Assembly: GCA_030592465.1 (NCBI GenBank)
Contig: JAUVJB010000006.1
Coordinates: forward strand, 1 to 25,368
Reading direction: 5' to 3'
From: Bacteroidota bacterium
GTDB taxonomy: Bacteria; Bacteroidota; Bacteroidia; Bacteroidales; B39-G9
DNA: 25,368 bases
Positions 7,630 through 15,197 of this stretch are shown here, piece after piece; the first letter of the stretch is position 1; every line of letters starts with the position of its first letter. Position numbers and translations under genes: made by a program. Under the pieces are notes generated by a model. The model was not told where the DNA came from. It saw only the letters and a program-made list of their open reading frames with translations, and did not search any database.

Positions 7630-9210
7630 TTAAAACTCTGAAGTGAAATGGAAATTTATCTCGGGAAATTTCTCTTGAGCCATTTGTAATGAATAAGCAG
7701 AATCGGCAAGAAAAACATCACGTTGGAACTTATCTTTGGCAATAAATTTATATTTACGATTTTTAAAATCAGAAAGTTTAGCCTCATCATCGCTGTCAAA
7801 CCAACAAGCTTTATATAATGAAATTGGTTCATATCTGCATTGAGCACCATATTCGTGTAATAAACGGTATTGAATTACTTCAAACTGCAAAGCACCAACT
7901 GTGCCAATAATTTTTCGCCCGTTAAGAGTGCTTATAAACAATTGAGCAAGTCCCTCATCCATTAACTGAACAATTCCTTTGTTTAACTGTTTCGACTTCA
8001 TTGGGTCGGCATTTTCAATATATCGAAACAATTCAGGAGCAAAATTCGGGATTCCCGTAAAATGTAATTGCTCACTTTCGGTAAAAGTATCACCAATCTT
8101 AAAATTGCCTGTATCGTGCAAACCAACAATATCGCCGGGAAAAGCCTCATCAATAACCGATTTTTTAGATGCCATAAAAGCAGTAGGGCTTGAAAATTTT
8201 ATTTTCTTGCCCGAACGAACATGTAAATAATTTTTGTTTCGCTCAAACTTACCGGAACATACCTTAACAAAAGCTAATCTATTACGATGATTCGGGTCCA
8301 TATTTGCATGAATCTTAAATACAAACCCTGTAAATTTTTCCTCATCGGGATAAACAAAACGTTCAATTGTCTTACTTTCTTTTGGCGATGGGGCAATATT
8401 TATAAAACAATTTAGCAACTCCTTTACACCAAAATTATATAAAGCACTGCCAAAAAACACAGGAGATACTCTTGCTTCGCGATAATCGTCTAAAATAAAA
8501 TCAGAATAAACACCATTTATTAAATCTAACTCTTCACGTAAAACATCAGCCGCATCTTCTGTAATGTAATAATCTAAATCTTTACTCTGTAAATTGAAAA
8601 GCTCAATAGGTTTCTCTGCTATTTGTTTGTCGCTTTGAGTAAAAATGTTTAACTTATGTTCGTAAATATTATAAACACCTTTAAATTTTTTACCCATTCC
8701 GATAGTCCATGATAATGGACGAACTTTAATCTTTAATTTCTCTTCAATTTCATCAAGTAAATCAAACGGGTCTTTACCTTCACGGTCTAATTTATTGATA
8801 AAAACAATGACCGGAGTATTACGCATGCGACAAACATTCATTAGTTTTTCAGTCTGAGACTCAACTCCTTTAGCAGCATCAATAACAACAATAACACTAT
8901 CTACAGCAGTAAGAGTACGATAAGTATCCTCTGCAAAATCTTGGTGACCGGGTGTATCTAAAATATTTATTTTTGTACCATTATATTCAAACCCCATAAC
9001 AGATGTTGCAACAGAGATTCCACGCTGACGTTCAATCTCCATAAAATCGGAAGTAGCCGTACGTTTAATCTTATTCGATTTCACTGCACCGGCAACATGA
9101 ATAGCACCTCCAAACAAAAGCAATTTCTCTGTTAAAGTCGTCTTGCCGGCATCAGGATGACTAACAATTGCAAATGTACGGCGTCGTTTTATCTCATCAA
9201 TAAATTCCAT
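7630..9210 (-). CDS. prfC: Peptide chain release factor 3
   Basis: Translational GTPase that removes RF1/RF2 from the ribosome after peptide release. Motifs: SHPDAGKTT (G1, residues 17-25), an RQRGISV segment (G2, about 61-67), DTPGHQDF (G3, 85-92) and NKLD (G4, 139-142). The EF-Tu-like domain II and RF3 C-terminal domain follow (FTGFVFKIHANMDPNHRNR; GTVGALQFEVIQYRL). I placed the start at the ATG ending at 9210, giving 526 residues beginning MEFIDEIKRRRTFAI, matching RF3 length (E. coli 529). The frame also has an ATG ending at 9240 that would add ten residues; this cannot be excluded. The promoter -7 match lies at 9265-9272. It is divergent from the amylase gene, with about 150 bp shared between them. 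Confidence 0.95.
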   Translation of the reverse strand: MEFIDEIKRRRTFAIVSHPDAGKTTLTEKLLLFGGAIHVAGAVKSNKIKRTATSDFMEIERQRGISVATSVMGFEYNGTKINILDTPGHQDFAEDTYRTLTAVDSVIVVIDAAKGVESQTEKLMNVCRMRNTPVIVFINKLDREGKDPFDLLDEIEEKLKIKVRPLSWTIGMGKKFKGVYNIYEHKLNIFTQSDKQIAEKPIELFNLQSKDLDYYITEDAADVLREELDLINGVYSDFILDDYREARVSPVFFGSALYNFGVKELLNCFINIAPSPKESKTIERFVYPDEEKFTGFVFKIHANMDPNHRNRLAFVKVCSGKFERNKNYLHVRSGKKIKFSSPTAFMASKKSVIDEAFPGDIVGLHDTGNFKIGDTFTESEQLHFTGIPNFAPELFRYIENADPMKSKQLNKGIVQLMDEGLAQLFISTLNGRKIIGTVGALQFEVIQYRLLHEYGAQCRYEPISLYKACWFDSDDEAKLSDFKNRKYKFIAKDKFQRDVFLADSAYSLQMAQEKFPEINFHFTSEF

Positions 9211-9264
9211 CAGTTTGTATTTTTGGATATAACTACCCAATTAAAAATTTTCTCTAAGGGGGCA

Positions 9265-9272
9265 CAAAATTA
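9265..9272 (-). promoter_or_regulatory. -7 box of prfC promoter
   Basis: On the minus strand this reads TAATTTTG, an exact TAnnTTTG match, 55 bp before the chosen prfC start. No TTTG is visible at -33. Confidence 0.45.
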
Positions 9273-9359
9273 ATATTTAAAATTATAATATAATATTTTT
9301 TGTTTTAAAATAAATTTTATCATTAGATAGTTCTTGTTTTTTTGTATTTTGCATCAAAA

Positions 9360-11261
9360 ATGAAAATGAAACGAATAGCTGTAATTTTCTTATTATCTTC
9401 AATCCTATTTTTATTTTCATGCAATGAAATTGCTAAAAAGGACAAGGTAAAAAACGAAACTTCAAAAGTTATAACATCAGTTCCTCAATGGGCAAGGGAA
9501 TCTGTGTGGTATCAAATCTTCCCTGAAAGGTTCAGAAATGGCGACATGACAAATGACCCTACTGCCAAAGATATTTTCGGAACCTATCCCGACGAAATAC
9601 CTAAAAACTGGAAAACTACCTCTTGGAGTAGCGATTGGTATAAACCCGATGACTGGTTTAAAAATTCACATTTATCTAACAAATGGGATAAATTGCAACT
9701 TCGTCGATACGGAGGTGATTTACAAGGTATTCTTGATGAGCTGGATTATATTAAAAATCTTGGTATTACAGCAATTTATTTTAATCCGCTAAATGATGCA
9801 CCGTCTTTGCATAAATACGACCCACGTGCTTGGCGTCATATTGATATGAATTTTGGTCCGCATCCTGAAAATGATAAAAAAATTATTGCCCAAGAAAATC
9901 CCATAGACCCAAAAACATGGAAATTAACAGGAGCAGATTCACTTTTTCTCAAAGTAATTAAAGAATGTCATAAAAGGAATATAAAATTAGTGATGGATTA
10001 TTCGTGGAATCATACAGGAAGTGAATTTTGGGCTTTTAAAGATGTAAAAAAGAAAGGCAAAAAATCGCATTATGCCGATTGGTATGAAATAAAAACTTTT
10101 GATGACCCGTCAACACCGAAAAATGAATTTGCCTATGATGGATGGGCCGGCATTAAATATTTACCTGAGCTGAGAAAAGACCTTATAGGCAATCCTGACG
10201 AGCTTCCTCGTAGAGGAAATTTACACAGCGAAACGGCAAAACAACATATTTTTAATGTTGCCCGACGATGGCTCGATCCAAACAACGACGGAAACCCTGA
10301 AGACGGAATTGACGGTTATCGACTTGATGTTGCCGAAAAACTCCCGCTCGGTTTCTGGCGAGAATTCAGAAAAGTAATTCGAAAAACAAATCCTAATGCC
10401 TTACTCATCGGTGAAATTTGGTGGAAAAAGTGGCCTGAAGAATTGCTTGCTCCTAATGCTTATCTGCAAGGCGATGTTTTCGATTGCATTATGAACTACC
10501 ATTGGTATAGACCTGCACGACATTTTTTCGCATCTGCTCCCAACCGAATGAAACCAAGTGAATTTGTAAAAATTCTACAAAATAAAATGCAAGGCATAGA
10601 TATAAGCAGGCTTCAAGCTATGATGAATCTTGTTGACAGCCACGATGCACCACGAGTTTCTACATCATTATACAATCCGGGCAAATACAAATTCCGGGCT
10701 AAACCTACAGAAACCCCAAATTATAAAATTGATAAACCCGATGCAAATACACGTAAAATTCAAAAAATGTTGTTGATTCATCAATTCACTTATATTGGCT
10801 CTCCGCATATTTGGTATGGTGATGAAATCGGGATGTGGGGTGCTGATGACCCCGATTGCCGAAAACCTATGGTCTGGGCAGATATAAATTATGATGATGA
10901 AACGCATCACCCATTAAATAAAACTCGAAAAACTGACAAAGTTGAGCAGGATACAGCTTTACTGAATTTTTATAAAAAACTGATACAAATAAGAAAGAAA
11001 AATCCGGCTTTAATTTACGGGAACATAAAATTTATTTTGTCTGACGATAAAAACAACACTTTGGCTTACAGCCGAATTTATAATAAACAAAAAATCATTG
11101 TGATTTTTAATAATTCAGATACCAAAAAGACAATAACAGTTCCTGCTTCAAACGGAAAATATGTTAATGCTATTGACGAGAAACAAATTTTCAAAGTTGA
11201 TAACAATACTTTAAAAACTAATTTGGCAGGGGAAACAGCAGTTATATTGATAAAAATTTAG
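9360..11261 (+). CDS. GH13 alpha-amylase-family lipoprotein
   Basis: This encodes 633 residues if the ATG at 9360 is used; 9366 is an alternative and 9342 is only a TTG. The signal peptide ends in a lipobox (LFLFSC, Cys21), so the enzyme is membrane-anchored outside the cytoplasm. WARESVWYQIFPERFRNGD opens the domain, as in neopullulanase and cyclomaltodextrinase relatives. Conserved regions: MDYSWNHTG (I, Asp213 to His218), GYRLDVAE (II, nucleophile Asp323), GEIWW (III, acid/base Glu352) and VDSHDAPR (IV, Asp429). All three catalytic acids are present. A C-terminal beta domain (about 545-633) follows. Alpha-glucan hydrolysis is expected; exact specificity is not visible. There is no SusCD pair or other glucan gene beside it. 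A shortened -7-like TATTTTG at 9345-9351 would start transcription very close to the ATG. Confidence 0.9.
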   Translation: MKMKRIAVIFLLSSILFLFSCNEIAKKDKVKNETSKVITSVPQWARESVWYQIFPERFRNGDMTNDPTAKDIFGTYPDEIPKNWKTTSWSSDWYKPDDWFKNSHLSNKWDKLQLRRYGGDLQGILDELDYIKNLGITAIYFNPLNDAPSLHKYDPRAWRHIDMNFGPHPENDKKIIAQENPIDPKTWKLTGADSLFLKVIKECHKRNIKLVMDYSWNHTGSEFWAFKDVKKKGKKSHYADWYEIKTFDDPSTPKNEFAYDGWAGIKYLPELRKDLIGNPDELPRRGNLHSETAKQHIFNVARRWLDPNNDGNPEDGIDGYRLDVAEKLPLGFWREFRKVIRKTNPNALLIGEIWWKKWPEELLAPNAYLQGDVFDCIMNYHWYRPARHFFASAPNRMKPSEFVKILQNKMQGIDISRLQAMMNLVDSHDAPRVSTSLYNPGKYKFRAKPTETPNYKIDKPDANTRKIQKMLLIHQFTYIGSPHIWYGDEIGMWGADDPDCRKPMVWADINYDDETHHPLNKTRKTDKVEQDTALLNFYKKLIQIRKKNPALIYGNIKFILSDDKNNTLAYSRIYNKQKIIVIFNNSDTKKTITVPASNGKYVNAIDEKQIFKVDNNTLKTNLAGETAVILIKI

Positions 11262-11277
11262 AGTAAATTTAAAGATT

Positions 11278-11484
11278 GAAACGATTCTTGCTGGCATCAT
11301 GGCTATCGCTCGTTTGTAACGAGTGCTTACAATAATTCTATTTATAAATACAGAAAATAAATAAAGTTTACAGGAAATATTACAGGATTTCCAAAACACT
11401 TCAAAAAAAATAGTTAACATGCATTCGTTACAGACGAGCGTCAGCAGGGACTTTCCCGATGTCATCAGGATGCGACAACGTTTC
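11278..11484. repeat. 207-bp inverted-repeat element
   Basis: This is non-coding. The outer ends are GAAACG (11278-11283) and CGTTTC (11479-11484). The inner arms are CGCTCGTTTGTAACGAGTGC-like on the left (about 11309-11328) and its near complement on the right (about 11420-11440, CATTCGTTACAGACGAGCG). The middle is A/T-rich. It lies between the amylase stop and the terminator. The structure suggests a MITE-like mobile repeat; I see no second copy in this window. Confidence 0.6.
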
Positions 11485-11491
11485 TTAAAAC

Positions 11492-11527
11492 AAAAAAAGT
11501 CCAAACTATAAAGTTTGGACTTTTTTT
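11492..11527. terminator. Bidirectional intrinsic terminator
   Basis: Perfect 16-bp inverted repeat: arms 11492-11507 and 11512-11527, loop ATAA. The G/C-containing core GTCCAAACT is flanked by seven A on one side and seven T on the other, so it works in both directions. On the minus strand it directly follows tRNA-Pro; on the plus strand it lies about 230 bp after the amylase gene. Confidence 0.92.
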
Positions 11528-11528
11528 G

Positions 11529-11603
11529 TCGGGGTACCAAGATTCGAACTTGGGACCTCCTGCTCCCAAAGCAGGCGCGATGACCGGACTACGCTATACC
11601 CCG
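11529..11603 (-). tRNA. tRNA-Pro (anticodon UGG)
   Basis: A complete 75-nt cloverleaf on the minus strand: acceptor CGGGGTA/TACCCCG with discriminator A; anticodon stem CCTGC/GCAGG around loop TTTGGGA, giving anticodon TGG; T arm CCAAG TTCGAAT CTTGG. CCA is not encoded. It is the second gene of a two-tRNA transcript and is followed directly by the terminator. Confidence 0.95.
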
Positions 11604-11664
11604 AAAAAAGCTTTGCAAAAGTATATTATTTTTTTATTTAAACAAAAAAATAACTTACTTTTTT

Positions 11665-11752
<88 letters not shown>

Positions 11753-11773
11753 TTAGCCTTAAATAATGAGGCA

Positions 11774-11804
11774 CAAAAATATAAAATTAGATAATAAACA
11801 CAAA
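11774..11804 (-). promoter_or_regulatory. Promoter of the tRNA-Ser/tRNA-Pro unit
   Basis: On the minus strand a -33 TTTG (11801-11804) and a -7 TATTTTTG (11774-11781) are separated by exactly 19 bp, both full consensus. The start of tRNA-Ser is 21 bp downstream. The -33 box lies inside the loop of the hairpin that ends the floA transcript. Confidence 0.75.
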
Positions 11805-11821
11805 ATATATTATCTAATTTT
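11783..11821 (-). terminator. A/T-rich hairpin after floA
   Basis: Perfect 14-bp inverted repeat (11783-11796 and 11808-11821; right arm TATTATCTAATTTT) with an 11-nt loop, starting 5 bp after the floA stop. It has only one G-C pair per arm, so the stem is weak, and the T tract is short. It is a probable but not strong intrinsic terminator. Confidence 0.55.
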
Positions 11822-11826
11822 TAGAT

Positions 11827-12789
11827 TTATTTTTTCTTATGAGAAGAAGGATTTGCAATAGCATCTCTCATTGTTGTATCAGCTTCAATATTCTTCATTT
11901 TTAAATAATCGAGAATACCAAGATTACCTTCTCTAAATGCTTGTGCCATTGCTTTTGGCACTTCTGCTTCAGCTTCAACAACATGAGCTTTGGCTTCTTG
12001 CGTTTTTGCTTTCATCTCTTGTTCAGTAGCTACTGCCATTGCTCTTCGTTCTTCGGCTTTAGCCTGTGCAATATTTTTATCTGCATTTGCTTGATCCATT
12101 TGTAATACAGCACCAATATTTTTACCTATATCAATATCGGCAATATCAATAGATAAAATTTCAAAAGCTGTTCCTGCATCAAGACCTTTTTCTAAAACAA
12201 GTTTTGAGATTGAATCAGGATTTTCTAATACTGCTTTATGAGAATCTGCTGAACCAATTGATGATACAATGCCTTCACCTACTCTTGCAAGTATAGTTTC
12301 TTCACCTGCACCTCCAACTAATTGTTTAATACTGGCTCTAACAGTTACTCTTGCTTTACAAATCAGCTGAATACCATCTTTAGCAACAGCTGTAACAGGC
12401 GGGGTGTCAATAACTTTTGGGTTAACCGACATTTGAACAGCCTCAAAAACATCACGACCTGCTAAATCGATTGCTGTAGCCATTTTGAATGACAAATCAA
12501 TATTAGCTTTTTGTGCTGAAACAAGAGCATGAGTAACACGAGGAACATGACCTCCTGCTAAAAGGTGAGCTTCTAAATCGTTTCGGTTTAATGATAACCC
12601 TGCCTTAGTACTCTCTATTAACGACCTTACTATTACTGAAGGTGGCACTTTTCTAAAACGCATCAATACTAATTGTATTAATGAAATTTTTACTCCTGAA
12701 ACTAAAGCAGAAAACCATAGTCCGATAGGAAAAAAATACAGAAAAATTATAGCTGCAGTTAGAACAGCAAACACAATAATGACATACAT
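11827..12789 (-). CDS. floA: Flotillin-like protein FloA
   Basis: This 320-residue protein fits the UPF0365/FloA family (about 330). Residues 1-32 are a hydrophobic membrane hairpin or anchor. A PHB/SPFH-like domain follows, with typical segments such as RFRKVPPSVIVRSLIESTKA, LEAHLLAGGHVPRVTHALVS, MSVNPKVIDTPPVTAVAKDG and RVGEGIVSSIGSA. An Ala/Glu-rich coiled coil (about 232-290) and the ending EGNLGILDYLKMKNIEADT complete the family pattern. FloA oligomerises and organises membrane microdomains that scaffold signalling and protease complexes. It begins 2 bp after the nfeD stop, so it is translated from the same transcript. Confidence 0.95.
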   Translation of the reverse strand: MYVIIVFAVLTAAIIFLYFFPIGLWFSALVSGVKISLIQLVLMRFRKVPPSVIVRSLIESTKAGLSLNRNDLEAHLLAGGHVPRVTHALVSAQKANIDLSFKMATAIDLAGRDVFEAVQMSVNPKVIDTPPVTAVAKDGIQLICKARVTVRASIKQLVGGAGEETILARVGEGIVSSIGSADSHKAVLENPDSISKLVLEKGLDAGTAFEILSIDIADIDIGKNIGAVLQMDQANADKNIAQAKAEERRAMAVATEQEMKAKTQEAKAHVVEAEAEVPKAMAQAFREGNLGILDYLKMKNIEADTTMRDAIANPSSHKKK

Positions 12790-12791
12790 AA

Positions 12792-13259
12792 TTATTTATT
12801 TTTTAGTTTAACAATAATTTTATAATCTAAAATCTTTTCAACTTCAATTTCAACATTCTGGTCAATAAAATGCTCAGATTTAGCTTCTACGTTTTCACCA
12901 TTTATCAGCACTCTTCCCATTGGAGCTAAACGCGTAATTGTAACACCGCTGTCTCCTTTTTTAACTTTATCTTCATCAATAATATTAGTTTTACTTTCAA
13001 TTTTTGAATGAAGCATTAATTTGCTCCAAGTTTTTGATTTTAATGAAAAGTAAAGAGATAATATAATAAATAATATTACTCCGAGAAGTATATAATGACC
13101 AACGGTTGTTCCAAATTTATCGTATGCAAAATATATTCCGCCGGCTAAAAATAATATTCCCCCAACACCGGCTATTGTCGTTCCGGGAATAACTAGAATC
13201 TCAAGAAGTACAAGAAGTATTCCTAAAGCTATCAATAATATTACAGCAAAAACAGTCAT
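12792..13259 (-). CDS. NfeD-family membrane protein
   Basis: This 155-residue short NfeD protein (no serine-protease domain) has an N-terminal block of about four hydrophobic segments (about 2-20, 24-45, 53-72) with a Gly-rich PGTTIAGVGGILFLAGG stretch. The C-terminal OB-fold (about 92-155) has GDSGVTITRLAPMGRVLINGENVEAKS, typical of the family. NfeD proteins are encoded next to flotillins and are thought to assist them in microdomain function. The stop is 2 bp before floA, and its own start abuts the clpS stop without a gap. Confidence 0.92.
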   Translation of the reverse strand: MTVFAVILLIALGILLVLLEILVIPGTTIAGVGGILFLAGGIYFAYDKFGTTVGHYILLGVILFIILSLYFSLKSKTWSKLMLHSKIESKTNIIDEDKVKKGDSGVTITRLAPMGRVLINGENVEAKSEHFIDQNVEIEVEKILDYKIIVKLKNK

Positions 13260-13541
13260 TTATTCAATTGTTACTATTAAATCTTTTTCCTGCAATTCTT
13301 GTTTCATAACATTAAGTTCACCAAGCTTTCCTTTTTTAACATCACATTTTCCTTTGTAATGAGTAATATAAGCACATTGTTCAGCTTGAGAGGATTCGTG
13401 ATTACATATTTCAATCAACGATTCAATAACATAATCAAAAGAATGAATATCGTCATTATGCAATATCAAAAATTTATTAAGTCCACCTCTCTTCGATGAT
13501 GCTTCATCCATTTTTGGACTATTAATATAATCTGCATTCAT
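13260..13541 (-). CDS. clpS: ClpS adaptor of ClpAP/ClpCP
   Basis: This is a 93-residue ClpS protein. It starts with a flexible, hydrophilic N-terminal tail (about 1-22, which in the family inserts into the Clp unfoldase). The ClpS core then begins at NKFLILHNDDIHSFDYVIES (about 23-42); the NDD segment and nearby hydrophobic residues form the N-degron pocket. AEQCAYITHYKGKCDVKKG (about 57-75) is also typical. ClpS delivers proteins with destabilising N-terminal residues to the Clp protease. It is the first gene of clpS-nfeD-floA, and a -7 match lies 26 bp upstream. No clp ATPase or peptidase gene is in the window. Confidence 0.93.
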   Translation of the reverse strand: MNADYINSPKMDEASSKRGGLNKFLILHNDDIHSFDYVIESLIEICNHESSQAEQCAYITHYKGKCDVKKGKLGELNVMKQELQEKDLIVTIE

Positions 13542-13566
13542 AATTTTATTTTTCTTATTTCAAAGT

Positions 13567-13574
13567 CAAAGATA
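13567..13574 (-). promoter_or_regulatory. -7 box of clpS-nfeD-floA promoter
   Basis: On the minus strand this reads TATCTTTG, an exact TAnnTTTG match 26 bp before the clpS ATG. No -33 TTTG is seen at the normal spacing. Confidence 0.5.
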
Positions 13575-13705
13575 TTGTTTTTTTTTGTAAGTAAGATATA
13601 GAAATGCAATTTATTGACTAATATTTTAAATATAGCATATATCTATGATACCATTATGCTAATTAGTCCCGATTACTCGGGATAATGTCCATTTTCTTCA
13701 TTACT

Positions 13706-13736
13706 CGCTCTTTTGGATTTGTAATCCGAAAGAGCG
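13706..13736. repeat. Hairpin repeat CTCTTTCGGATT family, copy 1
   Basis: A 31-nt hairpin with arms CGCTCTTTTGGATT and AATCCGAAAGAGCG, containing one T-G pair. Related copies are at 15078-15106 and 24371-24399. All three are intergenic. Confidence 0.8.
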
Positions 13737-13826
13737 GTTTATATGGCTTTATGGTTAAATGGTTGTTGGATAACAATTTAACAATATAACAATATATTCA
13801 ACCTATAAAATAAGTTGTATCGCAAT

Positions 13827-13846
13827 AATCCCGAATGTTCGGGATT
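13827..13846. repeat. 20-bp palindrome AATCCCGAATGTTCGGGATT
   Basis: Arms of 9 bp (AATCCCGAA/TTCGGGATT) around TG. A shorter relative, TCCCGATTACTCGGGA, is at 13667-13682, and a related palindrome lies inside the TPR lipoprotein gene at 15303-15324. Confidence 0.75.
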
Positions 13847-13890
13847 TTAGAGTTTTCTTTCAAATACTATTTATCTTCATCATACAAAAA

Positions 13891-13921
13891 TTTAGTTTCA
13901 TTAATTAATTAAGTATATTTG
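13891..13921 (+). promoter_or_regulatory. Promoter of recA
   Basis: A -7 TATATTTG (13914-13921) is an exact consensus match with a -33-like TTTA at 13891-13894, 19 bp spacing. Transcription would start about 110 bp before the recA ATG. I see no LexA-type operator that I can name. Confidence 0.55.
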
Positions 13922-14037
13922 TATATTACAAAATAGAAAAATTTTAATACTTTCAAATGGCTGAAAGTTCTGATTTATAATGAGTTGACAAAACCGTAAT
14001 AATACACAAAACAAACTCTAAACGAATAAATATAGTT

Positions 14038-15051
14038 ATGGCAAAAGAAAAAAATGATGACAATGTAAAAAACGAAAAAATAAAAGCTTTACAACTGACT
14101 ATTGATAAAATTGAGAAGAATTTTGGGAAAGGGACAATTATGAAATTGGGCGACAATGCTGTTGAAGATATTCCCTCAATCTCATCAGGTTCACTTAATC
14201 TAAACATGGCACTTGGCATTGGAGGTTATCCAAGAGGCAGAGTAATAGAAATTTTTGGACCCGAATCGTCAGGTAAAACAACAATTGCCATACATGCTAT
14301 TGCAGAAGCACAAAAAAAAGGTGGGACAGCAGCATTTATTGATGCGGAAAATGCTTTTGATCGTTTTTATGCTGAAAAATTAGGTGTTGACATTGACAAC
14401 CTTTTAATTTCTCAACCTGACAATGGCGAACAAGCTCTCGAAATTACAGACCATCTCATTCGTTCGGGTGCAATTGATATTATTGTTATTGACTCTGTTG
14501 CAGCTCTTACCCCAAAAGCTGAAATTGAAGGAGAAATGGGCGATTCTCGAATGGGATTACAAGCACGGTTAATGTCTCAAGCCTTACGTAAATTAACTTC
14601 AAACATCAGTAAAACAAATACCTGTGTTGTTTTTATTAATCAACTACGTGAAAAAATCGGTATAATGTTTGGTAATCCTGAAACCACCACAGGAGGAAAT
14701 GCTCTTAAATTTTATGCAACAATACGTTTAGACATTCGCAGCATTGGAAAAATAAAAGACGGGGAAAATATTATTGGCAACAGAACACGAGTTAAAGTAG
14801 TAAAAAATAAAGTTGCACCACCTTTCAAAAAAGCTGAATTTGATATGATGTTTGGCCAAGGTATTTCAAAAATCGGCGAAATTGTTGATTTAGGCGTTGA
14901 TTATGATATTATTAAAAAGAGCGGCTCGTGGTTTAGTTATGGCGACACTAAACTCGGACAAGGTCGCGAAACTGTGAAATCTCTTTTAATGGATAATCCT
15001 GAACTATCTGAAGAGATTGAAAATAAAATAATTGATTCAATGAAAAATTAA
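14038..15051 (+). CDS. recA: Recombinase RecA
   Basis: This is a 337-residue RecA, full length. It forms ATP-dependent filaments on single-stranded DNA for strand exchange, and stimulates LexA-type self-cleavage where such repressors exist. Walker A is GPESSGKT (residues 74-81), Walker B IDIIVIDSVAAL (about 143-154), loop L1 EGEMGDSRMGLQARLMSQALRK and loop L2 NQLREKIGIMFGNPETTTGGNALKFYAT. The C-terminal domain is short and acidic at the end. One oddity: the residue after the catalytic Glu104 is Asn105 (DAENAFD), where E. coli and most RecAs have His (DAEHA). All other hallmarks are intact, so it should be active. Start: an ATG with A-rich leader. It is followed by a repeat hairpin at 15078. 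Confidence 0.97.
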   Translation: MAKEKNDDNVKNEKIKALQLTIDKIEKNFGKGTIMKLGDNAVEDIPSISSGSLNLNMALGIGGYPRGRVIEIFGPESSGKTTIAIHAIAEAQKKGGTAAFIDAENAFDRFYAEKLGVDIDNLLISQPDNGEQALEITDHLIRSGAIDIIVIDSVAALTPKAEIEGEMGDSRMGLQARLMSQALRKLTSNISKTNTCVVFINQLREKIGIMFGNPETTTGGNALKFYATIRLDIRSIGKIKDGENIIGNRTRVKVVKNKVAPPFKKAEFDMMFGQGISKIGEIVDLGVDYDIIKKSGSWFSYGDTKLGQGRETVKSLLMDNPELSEEIENKIIDSMKN

Positions 15052-15077
15052 TTAAAATCTGCACGAAAACTAAAATT

Positions 15078-15106
15078 GTTCTTTCGGGTTTATAATCCGA
15101 AAGAAC
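15078..15106 (+). terminator. Hairpin repeat, copy 2, probable recA terminator
   Basis: A 29-nt hairpin with arms GTTCTTTCGG and CCGAAAGAAC, starting 27 bp after the recA stop. It belongs to the same family as 13706-13736. There is no T run, so it may only partly terminate; the position suggests it marks the end of the recA transcript. Confidence 0.5.
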
Positions 15107-15197
15107 AGTCAAACATAAATCTCAAATTACCGGAATTTAGCTTTATGAATGTGCATTAATTCTAATTTCACTTTTATAAGAATATTTTAAATTTATA

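Larger units (their letters stand above)
13542..14037. other. Divergent clpS/recA gap with palindromes
   Basis: This 496-bp gap holds the clpS promoter (13567-13574), the palindrome TCCCGATTACTCGGGA (13667-13682), a long hairpin (13706-13736), the palindrome AATCCCGAATGTTCGGGATT (13827-13846) and the recA promoter (13891-13921). No gene is evident. Confidence 0.75.

Noticed and set aside
11211..11540. 109-codon minus-strand ORF after the amylase
   Set aside because: It runs through the inverted-repeat element and the terminator and overlaps the amylase end; the translation has no protein-like pattern.
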